Positions 21,849-31,737 of a stretch of DNA of 64,000 nucleotides are shown here, piece after piece. Source of the stretch: Symsagittifera roscoffensis (lineage: Eukaryota; Xenacoelomorpha; Acoela; Convolutidae); contig NC_087067.1 of NCBI RefSeq assembly GCF_963678635.1, positions 3,295,072-3,359,071 on the forward strand, in the 5' to 3' direction. The notes under the pieces are model-generated. The model did no database searches, was not told where the DNA came from, and saw nothing but the letters and a program-made list of their open reading frames with translations. The position numbers were made by a program, and so were the translations under genes. The first letter of the stretch is position 1. Each line of letters opens with the position of its first letter.

Positions 21849-24800
21849 CTGTCAAAGGCATAAGACCATAATGATCAGCAAGCGTTTCAGCGACGAACCC
21901 ACCGCTCCGGGCGTAAGCCCGAGGTAGAGGCCTTAATGACCGTTATTGTACTGGGGGGGAAGGTGCGTACCCTCCGTCCAGTACTATTTAGCTTTTTAAC
22001 TTAGTTAACACCGAAAATTCCGGGGGCCGGAGGGTTAGGTGGGAAATCTAGAGCCCGCTTGTCCTGAGGTCCCAGGACCAAAAACAATTAAAGAGAAAGT
22101 GTAAAACCAAATAAAAATAGTGTATAACCAACAAAAAGCCAAAAACAAATTTATTTGAAAACAAAAAAGTACAAAAAACAGTAAAAAACCCAAAAAAGAC
22201 CAAAAACAGTAAAAAATGTAAAGTGACAGTTTATATATTATTTCCGGACGAGATGTGATCTGACCTTCTTATTTGTTGTTGTTTCAGATTGATTTATATC
22301 GTTTCTGATAGAAAGCTTGTGTGTTTTGGAGAAGGGTTGGGTACCCTCCCTCGAGTGTAATTTGAGTGTTTAAGCACGTTAATGGTGATTTTGCCAGTGA
22401 CCGGAGGGTAGAGTGGCAAGCCAATCAACGTATTCCACAATCAACAGGGACATAGGGACAACATCCACAACGACTGTTGGGTATCGTTGAAACAATTTTA
22501 GTATCGTTTGGGTACTATTTCATTAAAACTTAAGTGGTGGGGGGCACGATTGGCACGGTCCGATTGTACCCTCCATCGATTACAAATTTCCGAGTTAAGG
22601 GTCTTAATTCGGGTATTTTGGTGTAAAGGAGGGTATAGTACTATTTATTAACAACTACTAATAGGTTATTATCCTTATTACATATTACTTATCTCCTAAT
22701 TAGACCCACGAAACACCCAATTTTGTCGAAAATTATCGATTTTCGATCAAACTGTAGACCCCCAAATTTTTGGATATCCGAGCTTTTCCGAACAGCAAAG
22801 AGGTTTTATATGGGGAGTAGCTACGTAGTTTGATCCCCCAAACTAAAGAAACCGCGTGAGAAAAGACTCAGTTAAAGTTGGATAAAACGAAAAATTTTCG
22901 GTCAAAATTTCGATAATTTTCTGAATTTTGTCAATCTGTTTTGGGGATCGAATTTTTGAGTTTTTAGAGTTAGAGCAAAAAAATTCTTTGTGTAAGGAGC
23001 GTGCTAGCATAACGTGCTCGGCCGCCAGAAAAATTCTTGAGTAACCCTCCGATTAGCTCCGTAGATAGAGCTAACGACTTAAGGATTGGAAAAGGAAGGA
23101 ATCGGAGGGTCCAAATTTGATAGTTATTGGCCAAATTTTTGTCTCCAAACCAATTTTGATCCGCTTTTTTGCACTATATTCAGTGCCGTACAGGGCTACT
23201 ACGCTCGTTTCAATTATTTTTAGGCAATTTCGATAGAAATTGCGGAAAAAGTTTCTCAGAACCTATATAGGTGGTGAAAAAGGGCCATTTGGACAAACAC
23301 GTTTTTGGCAATTTCTCAAAGACTAGCCAACCGATCGGGATAATTTTGGCACCATAAGTCGACGTTTTGGACCACTTTTTCGGACCGCAACCGCTTTTGG
23401 GTTGATAATCTCGGAAAAGAAAATTTTTTTAGAATTTGTTGGTTCGGAGGGTCCAAATTACAGGTAACCCTCCGAGCGGCAGAAAATTTTATCAAAACAC
23501 CTTTTTATCCAACTGGGAAGGTTGACCGTGTCAGCCAACCTAGTTTTAAGTCAGGTAGACCGCTTTTAAAGACTTTATCGCGGTAAAATAACCTTTTTTC
23601 TTAATTTTTGGGGAACCCTCCGAGGTAACCCTCTGGAGTCAGCTAAGGCCCTTAGCAACCCTCCTTAGTGGAAAGGTTCCACGAGATTATCCAAAGAAGT
23701 TAAGACAGCCCCCCCCCATAGAAAATTTAGCTTGTTTTGACGCTTCCTGAAGTTAATTGAAGGTCCTTCTAAGTGAGGCTCAGAAATTTGAAAATTTTGG
23801 GGGTACCCTCCGAAGCAACCCTCCGGAGCATATTAAGCATCTTATTGACCCTCCTTAGTAAATTTAAGGGGACCCTCCGAAGTGACTTGAGTGATTAAGG
23901 TACCCTCCGAAGTAGGCTGAGTGTCTTAACAACCCTCCGAAGTAACCCTCCGGAGTGTCTTAAACCTTCTAAACAACCTCACTTGTTAGAAACTTGAGGA
24001 AACCTTCTGTGGCAATTTGGGAAAAGGAAAATATCCATTTAATTAAAATCATATTAGGATATTAGGCGTGCTTATTAGGATCATAAGAGCCCATTTTGAC
24101 CCGGAAATTCGTGATCAACTTTGGATTCTAGATCGGGTGTATCAGAAATACCCTAACAAAAAAATTTTTTTATTGTGATTTTGGTTGTGTGGTTGCCTTG
24201 AGCTACTTAATAGGAAAATTCGGGCAATACGGGAACAAATAAAGGAATACTTCGGTGAGTGTATTAGGCAAATACACAGTCACTTGAGAAGAAAAGTTGT
24301 TCCCTACTCTCGTGCACTTGGAGCAGTCCGGTTGTATGAGAGCTTTTTCATAGACTTTAGAAATTTTCGATCAGAGGTTGCCTTGAGCCACTTGATAGGA
24401 CAGCTCGGGCAATCGCAGGGCACCTAAAAGAAGACCTCGGTGGGTGTATTAGGCAAATACACACCCACTTGGGAAGACTGTGTCCTGGGCTTTGTTCTTT
24501 CGGATCGTTCCGATTGGGGGAAGTCTTTTTCTTTAAGACTAAGTTTTATTGATCTGTTTCTGAGTCATCACTGTTTTTTATCAACGATTGTTTAATTTTA
24601 ACCAAGCAGTGACTTGATAAATTGTGTGGCGATAAATTGATACAGACAAAAGGTCGCTGTCACCTGTAGGATATTCTTAGCTGATTATCTATTGTGTTTT
24701 GTGTGTTGATTATATCTTGTGAAAACTTTGTGATACTGTTATACTATACGACAGGGTTGAGTTAGCATTATATCAATACTGAGCAGGCCCTGTGTGTGTG

Positions 24801-24960
24801 TAACTCTAACTGAGTCACTAAGATTGTCATTGAGAAACCTAAAAGACACTCTTGATACTTACGAGATCAAGGAGGCAGCGTTAAGTAATTTAACTTGAAC
24901 TTGTTTGCGGTACGTGTGCGTCGCCATTAAATCATACGAATATTGTTTTTGTCACAAAGC
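21849..24960 (+). other. 3.1-kb untranslated leader rich in CCCTCC motifs
   Basis: No credible ORF; one 80-codon frame (24185-24427) lies in the hairpin repeat described separately. The stretch is marked by repeated CCCTCC, often as ACCCTCCGA: near 21970, 22342, 22569, 23045, 23462, 23615, 23660, 23804, 23817, 23850, 23873, 23902, 23933 and 23946. The complement GGAGGGT also occurs near 22029, 22404, 22627, 23106 and 23446. Spacing tightens to 12-50 bases just before 24000. Retroelement leaders carry packaging and dimerisation signals; the repeats may serve that role, which is inference. Confidence 0.7.
24188..24540 (+). repeat. Duplicated leader module with a conserved hairpin
   Basis: Two imperfect direct repeats (about 24188-24375 and 24376-24540) share GGTTGCCTTGAGC, a CGGGCAAT segment and a hairpin. 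Hairpin 1 (24255-24283) has stem GTGA plus GTGTATT, loop AGGCA, then AATACAC, a two-base bulge and TCAC. Hairpin 2 (24440-24468) has GTGG plus GTGTATT, the same loop, AATACAC, a two-base bulge and CCAC. The A-T pair of the first is a G-C pair in the second, a compensatory change that supports a real RNA structure. Position in the leader just before gag suggests a packaging or translation signal. Confidence 0.7.
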
Positions 24961-27900
24961 ATGCAGCGCAGGGACTCGTTAGGATTGACTACTAAGATTA
25001 CCAGGCTGAGCAAGGGCAGCACGCGAAAATTTAAAACTAGGCGTAGCCAGTCCTCGTTTAGCAGCGCCTCCGACGTGTTTGCCGAAACCGAGTCGACTAA
25101 AGGTCAACCTGATCTTTCAGTGAGCGAAATGAGATTAAGGAGCGAGAAAAACCTCGATGGCGATCAAAGGCGGAGCGCCGAAGCCGGAACCGCGAGCGAA
25201 ACGCTTGTGGACCCCTTTGACGAGGGAGAACAGACGCTCATTCGACCCGACTTTGAGCCGAGCGAGGACCTCGAGCGGGAGGAAGTCGAGAGGACGGAGG
25301 AGACCTCGGAGCGTTCCGAGGTCGAGCCGCGAGAGGAGGTGTTATTCAAGGGAATGTCCAAGTCGGAGACCAAGAGTCATAGGTGGAGGGGAGAATACTC
25401 ACATTCGGCTAGTACCCACTCATCTCTGGCCAAGCAGAGCAACAATGCGATGATGTCAAGTATAAGCCCGAGTGAAGAACAACCGGGTTCGAAGGCCAAG
25501 AAGAGTTGGAAGTCTTTGTACGACGAGCGCATGGCGTCACTACCAACTGTAGGTTTAACTTCCAGTTATGACTACCCGGAGATAGCCCATCCGGATGTGA
25601 ACTTCACACCGTGCCCAAGGAACGATATGAGCAGGAAGGCGTCGTCAGCCTCGGCGACCAGGCCCATGTCAGATGGGATAACGATGGGAGCGTTATCAAC
25701 CTTCGACAGATTAATGACGTCGATGAGCAAGCAAAAAGGCGGTGCGTCATCAAGCACCAGGCTGCAGCCGCAGTTGACCTCATATTCTCTGGGACTAACC
25801 CCGTCATTTGGGGCCACTGGCGACATAAGTGACATGTTCGCTGGCGTAATGAATGGTCTGGATGACATGAGACGGGACGTGACTAAAAGAATCGATCAGG
25901 TTGATGAGAGAGCTCACAAAGGTCAAGAGAATCTGAGAGATGAACTAACGCACGTGAAGTCGCAGGCGAGGGTTGATCAAGCTCAGTTGATTCGCAACAC
26001 CGATCAATGCCTGGCGGAGAGCCTGGCACAGGCAAACAAGGAGTCATACGAAAGAGAGGCTAGGATGACCAGGGAGATCGAACGATTGTTGAACGATCAT
26101 GATAGTACCTACGCCCACACGATGGCTAGCCTGGAGAAGAGGTTAGATGCAAAGTCTGACTTAATGATGCGGAAGCTTGACGCGATCCTGAACGGGAGCA
26201 ATTGGCAGGAGCGTTCCAACCCAACGGAGCGCTCACGCCATGCGAATGATGGAGATGGTACGGGCAGCAATGCCAGGGCCCAGCAAGGCTCGAAAACGAA
26301 CTACGAACCTAGAAACAAGGAGCGGCCAAGGGCAGCCCCGTCGAGGCCTGGCTGGACGAAACCAGTCCCGCCGGAGGCAGATGCTATCCCGGAGACAAGG
26401 CTGCCAACTGTGCCACAAGTCAGTTCAGTACCAGATCTGACTACAGTCTCAAAGGACACAACGATGTATGCCTCGATGTTTGAGCCTCTGAACAGATCTC
26501 TCGAAACATTCATCACCAAGCTCTCGAAGTCAACCGAGAGAGGAGAGAGGTCAAGAAGGACACTGAAAAAGCCGAAGTCATATAAAGACGAGTCAGACGG
26601 CTGCATTGATACTTGGATAGAGGTGATGAAGTTACACTTTGAGGAAGAGAATCTCTCCAAGAAACAAGAGTGCAGCGCGCTGACGAGCAACCTGGAGGGT
26701 ACTGCATTAAGTTGTGTAATGGCGAAAAGAGCCAATGAGAGAGACAGCGCTCGCAAGATATTCGACATCCTGCTGAATCGTTACGGCTCTGGAGTACAAG
26801 GGCACCAGCCCATGGTGAACTTCGAAAAGAGGCGTCAAAGAGATGACGAATCCATAGATAAATTCTTGGACGACCTTGAATTGCTTAGGAGGAGAAGCAA
26901 CCCAGATGAGAGAATATCCGAGCGAAACTTGGCGATTGCTTCGAAGTTCATGGACGGAGAAAGGAGTGAGGAGTTGAAGACGATGTTGGCCACACACTTC
27001 ACCCTGTCGCTTGACCAGGTACCCACGCCCGACGATTTGCGTATGAAGTCACGCGAGTATTTACTCATAAAACCGAGGGCGCAAAACCGTTACAGCAATT
27101 ATGGCAACTATAGCGGGACAAACACTGGTGCGAATTCCAGTTGGTACAAACCTCGCGATGACATGGATAAAAGGAGGTCGTGTGCGAATTGTGGTTCGAT
27201 GGACCATCACGTTTCCGCGTGTTCTGCATACAAACAGAACATGAAGGCGATAGGCTACTTTCTCGAGGACGCCGACGCGACCGACGAGGATCATGAAGAG
27301 TACGTCAGAGGGCTCATCATGAAATATGGTCCGAGGTGTTTCTTCTGTAATTTGGAGGGTCACTTCAAGTCGGATTGTACTCAATTTTGGGATGCAGTAG
27401 CGGACGCGAAACATCCCCGCCACGAAGAGGCGCTTTCGGGTGTCAAGGCCAGTCGAGCACGTCTGATGAACGAGGCTGAATCTCGGAGGAAGGAGACGAC
27501 ACCGAGCACCTTCACGACCAAAAAGGTAAAGACACTGCCTGACGAGGTGGTAGCCTCGAACCTCGAGGCAGAGTCGTCTAGCCCACTCAAGGTGGATTAC
27601 GGTCTGGCGGCAAGGACAGCGCTGCAGAATGTCAAACAGGACCTAGCCACGAAAGAAGTGGAGCAATGGGTAAGGTCGGAGCTGGAGAGCACAGATCTTC
27701 GGGAAAGTTTTAATGTTCTGGGTAAAACGACGAAAGTAGAAGACAAAGAGGAACCCAGGAAACAGGGACTGAAATTGAACGTTATATCTGGTAAGACTTT
27801 CGGCATGACGAAGGAGGGGACCAAAATAATGTCCATCATCTCAGTCGCAGGGCACCAGGTGGTCAAGAACTTGAGTGAACCATCCGAGATTACACTAGTC

Positions 27901-29991
27901 CACCTGGACATCTATGCCGACTACCTGAAGGAGAAAGATCCCAAACTGGACTCCAGGGCAGTGCGAGCGCTGCTCACAACGGGAGGTCCGAGGCTGATGA
28001 AAGTGGACGGACATTATATCGATGTCCATGGCCCTTACCCGATCCTAATGAATGTGGATGGCATCAATATCTACACGAAAGCTCACGTAACTGATGCGAA
28101 CGATCAGATTGGCCGGATATACATTGGTCAAGAGGAGCTGAAGGTTAGACGAATCGGACACAACGCGATGCTCGAACAAGATGCGGTGCATATAGGTTGC
28201 GAGGCCGATCTGGCCGCACACGTTCTGGACGTGCAAGGCAGACAACTTTCAGTAAAGGGACTGCTAGACACGGGAGCAGTGGTTAGTGTCATGCCAGTCA
28301 AAACTTGGACCGACATGGGTTTCGAAAGGTCGGATCTCATACCGACAAACATCAGGTTGGCAGCTGCCAATCAGGGAGCGATCTATGTGACTGGACGAAC
28401 CCCGATCATTTCACTGCAGCTCGGAGGAAGACATCTTTGGATGAGCTTCCTAGTAGTGGAGAATTTGGACGAATCCGATCAGTTCATCTTAGGAAGGGAT
28501 TTCGTGCGCAACTTTGACGTCACGATTGATCTCAATGACGGGTTGATTAGGATCAAGGATCCTGAGAGAAAGTATGAAAAGAGACCCCTTAATAAGATCT
28601 TAATTAACCAGGCCATGGTGCCGATTTTTCTGGATCGAAAAGTTAGATTAAAACCAAACCAAGCCGTAGTAGCGACGTTTAGGATGAGAAACTTGAATGA
28701 ACTCAGCAATGACAGACAGGTGTGTCTGGTACCAAATCCAAACAGTAAAAGCTCGGCTATTTTAGGAAGAAGCTTCTCACTCACTCAGAGCGGACTGTGT
28801 GTGAGTGTGTTATTGAACACAGAAGCAACAACAGTGACAATACAGAGGGGAAAGAAACTTGGCTACGCTTTGCACCTGAACACAGACTTTCAGAGTGTGG
28901 AGAACTTGAAAAAGTTTGATGTAACTAAATGTCCATTGCATGCAAACCAAGAATGTATAATGAGGAGAGTGAATGAATTGAAATCTTCTAGGAAATTGTT
29001 TTCAATGAAATCGGAAACAGATGATGGGATGTCTAGTTGCTCCAATTTTCCTGAGAGGCCAACAGAAGCAGAGTTAGCAGCGAATAAACCAGTCCTACCT
29101 GAGATAGAACATTTGAAGGGTAAAATAACAGACAAGGAACTAGATTCGCTCAGAGCGGTGCTAAATCGGAACGCAGACGTTTTTTCGAAACATAAGGCCG
29201 ACATAGGTTGTTGTAATTTTGTAGAACACGAGATTGAGATAGAAGAGGGCTCGGTACCTCATAGGGAAGGGGCGAGAAGAATGACCCCAAACAAGTCAGA
29301 AGCGTGTAGGAAGGAAATCGAGATGTTAATGGAGTACGACATGATCGAGCCGTCGAAGTCCCCATGGGCTTGTGGCGTGGTCATGGCGAAAAAGAAAGGG
29401 GGACAACTCAGATTTTGTTGTGATTTCCGTTATCTGAACGCAGTGACTATAAAGGACGCATACCCGATTCCCCGCATCGATAAGAGCCTATCCAAGCTGG
29501 GAGACGCGAAGTTCTTCACGACGTTGGATTTGAGCTCTGCGTTCTGGCAAGTGCCACTCAGAAAGCAAGATCAAGAGAAAACAGGCTTCGCGTGTGAGCC
29601 GGGATTGTTCCAGTGGAAGAGGATGCCATTCAGATTGTGCAACGCGACGGCCACATTCCAGCGACTGATGGCCCAGGCACTCACGAGCGTCACTAAGAAA
29701 TACGGGAACCTCATCATGTGTTATGTCGATGATGTCGTGATTGCAACACCAACCTTAGAAGACCACATAGAGAGGTTGGAGGAGGTGTTTTCTTGCATGA
29801 AGCAGGCGGGTCTGAAATGTAAACCCTCTAAGTGTGAAATCCTCAGGGATTCCATAAAGTATCTGGGCCGCCTGGTTGACAAACATGGAGTGAGACCAGA
29901 TCCCGAAGCGGTTGAAGCGGTGCTGACCTGGAAGGCACCTAAGACAGATACACAGCTGATGAGTTTTTTGGGATCCGCTAATTATTATTGA
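24961..29991 (+). CDS. gag-pol: Gag, protease and reverse transcriptase part of the polyprotein
   Basis: Start chosen at the first ATG of the frame (24961). Residues 1-270 are Ser/Arg/Glu-rich; about 280-420 is a predicted coiled coil; about 530-700 is a gag capsid-like helical region. Two CCHC zinc knuckles follow at residues 741-754 and 793-806 (CX2CX4HX4C in both). An aspartic protease has LLDTGA at 1101-1106 and ILGRDF near 1176. Reverse transcriptase has LDLSSAFWQVPL from 1522 and the catalytic YVDD at 1588-1591. The frame ends at TGA (29989-29991), right after GSANYY, inside a conserved gypsy motif; the same frame continues without shift into RNase H. The TGA is therefore most likely a point mutation, or less likely a suppressed stop. 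Gag is unusually long for gypsy elements. Confidence 0.93.
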   Translation: MQRRDSLGLTTKITRLSKGSTRKFKTRRSQSSFSSASDVFAETESTKGQPDLSVSEMRLRSEKNLDGDQRRSAEAGTASETLVDPFDEGEQTLIRPDFEPSEDLEREEVERTEETSERSEVEPREEVLFKGMSKSETKSHRWRGEYSHSASTHSSLAKQSNNAMMSSISPSEEQPGSKAKKSWKSLYDERMASLPTVGLTSSYDYPEIAHPDVNFTPCPRNDMSRKASSASATRPMSDGITMGALSTFDRLMTSMSKQKGGASSSTRLQPQLTSYSLGLTPSFGATGDISDMFAGVMNGLDDMRRDVTKRIDQVDERAHKGQENLRDELTHVKSQARVDQAQLIRNTDQCLAESLAQANKESYEREARMTREIERLLNDHDSTYAHTMASLEKRLDAKSDLMMRKLDAILNGSNWQERSNPTERSRHANDGDGTGSNARAQQGSKTNYEPRNKERPRAAPSRPGWTKPVPPEADAIPETRLPTVPQVSSVPDLTTVSKDTTMYASMFEPLNRSLETFITKLSKSTERGERSRRTLKKPKSYKDESDGCIDTWIEVMKLHFEEENLSKKQECSALTSNLEGTALSCVMAKRANERDSARKIFDILLNRYGSGVQGHQPMVNFEKRRQRDDESIDKFLDDLELLRRRSNPDERISERNLAIASKFMDGERSEELKTMLATHFTLSLDQVPTPDDLRMKSREYLLIKPRAQNRYSNYGNYSGTNTGANSSWYKPRDDMDKRRSCANCGSMDHHVSACSAYKQNMKAIGYFLEDADATDEDHEEYVRGLIMKYGPRCFFCNLEGHFKSDCTQFWDAVADAKHPRHEEALSGVKASRARLMNEAESRRKETTPSTFTTKKVKTLPDEVVASNLEAESSSPLKVDYGLAARTALQNVKQDLATKEVEQWVRSELESTDLRESFNVLGKTTKVEDKEEPRKQGLKLNVISGKTFGMTKEGTKIMSIISVAGHQVVKNLSEPSEITLVHLDIYADYLKEKDPKLDSRAVRALLTTGGPRLMKVDGHYIDVHGPYPILMNVDGINIYTKAHVTDANDQIGRIYIGQEELKVRRIGHNAMLEQDAVHIGCEADLAAHVLDVQGRQLSVKGLLDTGAVVSVMPVKTWTDMGFERSDLIPTNIRLAAANQGAIYVTGRTPIISLQLGGRHLWMSFLVVENLDESDQFILGRDFVRNFDVTIDLNDGLIRIKDPERKYEKRPLNKILINQAMVPIFLDRKVRLKPNQAVVATFRMRNLNELSNDRQVCLVPNPNSKSSAILGRSFSLTQSGLCVSVLLNTEATTVTIQRGKKLGYALHLNTDFQSVENLKKFDVTKCPLHANQECIMRRVNELKSSRKLFSMKSETDDGMSSCSNFPERPTEAELAANKPVLPEIEHLKGKITDKELDSLRAVLNRNADVFSKHKADIGCCNFVEHEIEIEEGSVPHREGARRMTPNKSEACRKEIEMLMEYDMIEPSKSPWACGVVMAKKKGGQLRFCCDFRYLNAVTIKDAYPIPRIDKSLSKLGDAKFFTTLDLSSAFWQVPLRKQDQEKTGFACEPGLFQWKRMPFRLCNATATFQRLMAQALTSVTKKYGNLIMCYVDDVVIATPTLEDHIERLEEVFSCMKQAGLKCKPSKCEILRDSIKYLGRLVDKHGVRPDPEAVEAVLTWKAPKTDTQLMSFLGSANYY

Positions 29992-31737
29992 GAGTTCATC
30001 AAGGGTTATGCTGACAAAAAATACCCCATGCAGAGGTTGATGAGAAACAAGGGCAAAAAGTTCACCTGGACTGATGAGGCACAGGTTTCATTTGAAAACA
30101 ACAAACGTGAACTTTGCGAGGCACCGGTCCTCGGCATGCCAACAGAGAAGGGGATGTTTGTGCTGGATACGGATGCATCAGTGGTTGCGATATCGGGCAT
30201 ACTTCACCAGGAGCAGGAGTGGAACGGGAGAACGGTTCTTCGTCCGATAGCCTACGGGCGTAAAGTCCTGAGTGATACTGAAATGAAGTACGGCGCACCA
30301 AAAGCGGTGATGTTTGCGGTGATCACTTTCGTGGAAAAATATAGGGCTTACTTGGGGAGTGCTCCCTTCAAGTTACGTGTGGATAATCGTGCCCTTGCCT
30401 GGCTGAAAACCTATTCGATGGACCAAAGTTATATTGGTCGTTGGATCGTGCGCCTGGATGGATTCCACATGATCATAGAGCACCGTACCCGTGACAAGCA
30501 GCAGAACGCAGATAGCCTCAGTAAAAAGACAGAATTTTATGAGCGCCTCGAGGAGAAACAGGCTAACCAATCAGAAATAAAGGACGGGTTTTCCTTTCTG
30601 GACAAAGAAACCTACGACAAACTGCCACTTACTAGGTGGTTAGACAAGTCAGGGCATCCTATACCCGGACACCCGGACCTTCCAGTGGAGACGGGCGCGG
30701 AGATAAAGCTTTTAGCCAGAGGCGAGCCCGTTCCGTTGGATCTGCTAGTCCGATCCAACTTGGCACAGCAAGAACTTACCAGACTAGGTATAAACAGCAT
30801 GGTTCTATTGAACAGGACGGTGAACGTGGCGCCGGACGTCATGGGAAAGCTCCGTGACTTGTTGGACAGGGAAGTGGATAGGCATGATCGTGAGTGGATG
30901 GAGACCATGCAGCGGTTGGCTGTCACCGAGAGAACAGAGAAGAGGCCAGTGACCATTCGCAGCCGAGGCGTTGAACGGGATTGCAGGTCGATAGTCAACC
31001 AACTGGTGAGCTCGATGCCGAAGGAGGTCTTATTGAGAACTTCATTCACTGAATATGGAACACTGAATCAGAACCAAACCACTGAGGAAGTCAGGATCAG
31101 GTCGAAATCTAGCTCCACGAGGAGAGTGCATTTCACGGATGCAAAAGAAGAATATGAGCCGAGCCCAGATTATTCGTCCGTGGACGAGACAATGTCCGGG
31201 GAGTCTGATACCTTCGAGCCAGTCAAGGACGACTCGTCTGAGGAGTCAGACACCTTTCAGCCCGTGCAGGACGACTTGTCCGGGGAGAGGTTGACGAGAC
31301 CACCTAGGGGTAAAATTTTGTCCGGAGAGTCGGGTTTGAAGCGACCGATGGACAGAGTTTTGTCCGGGGAGTCGAGAAGCATCTCAGACAACTTGGAATA
31401 TGATGTTGGGAAATCAGTCGACTCAAGTGTTGACTCGAGGCCCCAGTCCTGGGACAACACATCTGAAACAACTTCCAATTCCGATATGTCAGAGATCGCA
31501 ATCCACTCCTTATTGGTAGACTGGAAGCAGCGTGGGCTGGACCGAGAAACGCATCAGGATCCAGACAGGGACAGATACACCTCAGATGAAGAGGGCACTG
31601 TGGTAGATAATGCCGCAGACGAGCTCGAGCTGATAGCAGTTTCGAAACGCCCAACCAGATTGCTGCCACATGGTACGGTCGTCCGTACCAATCTGGAACC
31701 ATCTGTACAGGAAGCGACGCCTTTGAAAAAGATATAG
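29992..31737 (+). CDS. pol: RNase H and Ser/Glu-rich linker part of the polyprotein
   Basis: In frame with the upstream segment across the TGA at 29989; the first ATG is at 30028, but it is not a natural gene start. RNase H shows VLDTDAS (from 30160), the KYGAPKAVMFAV helix and RVDNRALAWL, up to about 30530. A linker of roughly 400 residues follows, longer than usual between RNase H and integrase. It holds five copies of an (L/M)SGES-like motif between 31190 and 31375, spaced about 14-28 residues apart. The segment ends at TAG (31735-31737), and the same frame runs on into integrase. The linker has no recognised fold. Confidence 0.88.
   Translation, partial: EFIKGYADKKYPMQRLMRNKGKKFTWTDEAQVSFENNKRELCEAPVLGMPTEKGMFVLDTDASVVAISGILHQEQEWNGRTVLRPIAYGRKVLSDTEMKYGAPKAVMFAVITFVEKYRAYLGSAPFKLRVDNRALAWLKTYSMDQSYIGRWIVRLDGFHMIIEHRTRDKQQNADSLSKKTEFYERLEEKQANQSEIKDGFSFLDKETYDKLPLTRWLDKSGHPIPGHPDLPVETGAEIKLLARGEPVPLDLLVRSNLAQQELTRLGINSMVLLNRTVNVAPDVMGKLRDLLDREVDRHDREWMETMQRLAVTERTEKRPVTIRSRGVERDCRSIVNQLVSSMPKEVLLRTSFTEYGTLNQNQTTEEVRIRSKSSSTRRVHFTDAKEEYEPSPDYSSVDETMSGESDTFEPVKDDSSEESDTFQPVQDDLSGERLTRPPRGKILSGESGLKRPMDRVLSGESRSISDNLEYDVGKSVDSSVDSRPQSWDNTSETTSNSDMSEIAIHSLLVDWKQRGLDRETHQDPDRDRYTSDEEGTVVDNAADELELIAVSKRPTRLLPHGTVVRTNLEPSVQEATPLKKI

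Noticed and set aside
23800-23960. CRISPR-like spaced repeats (ACCCTCCGA)
   Set aside because: The motif is too short, the spacing is irregular, and this is eukaryotic retroelement leader.
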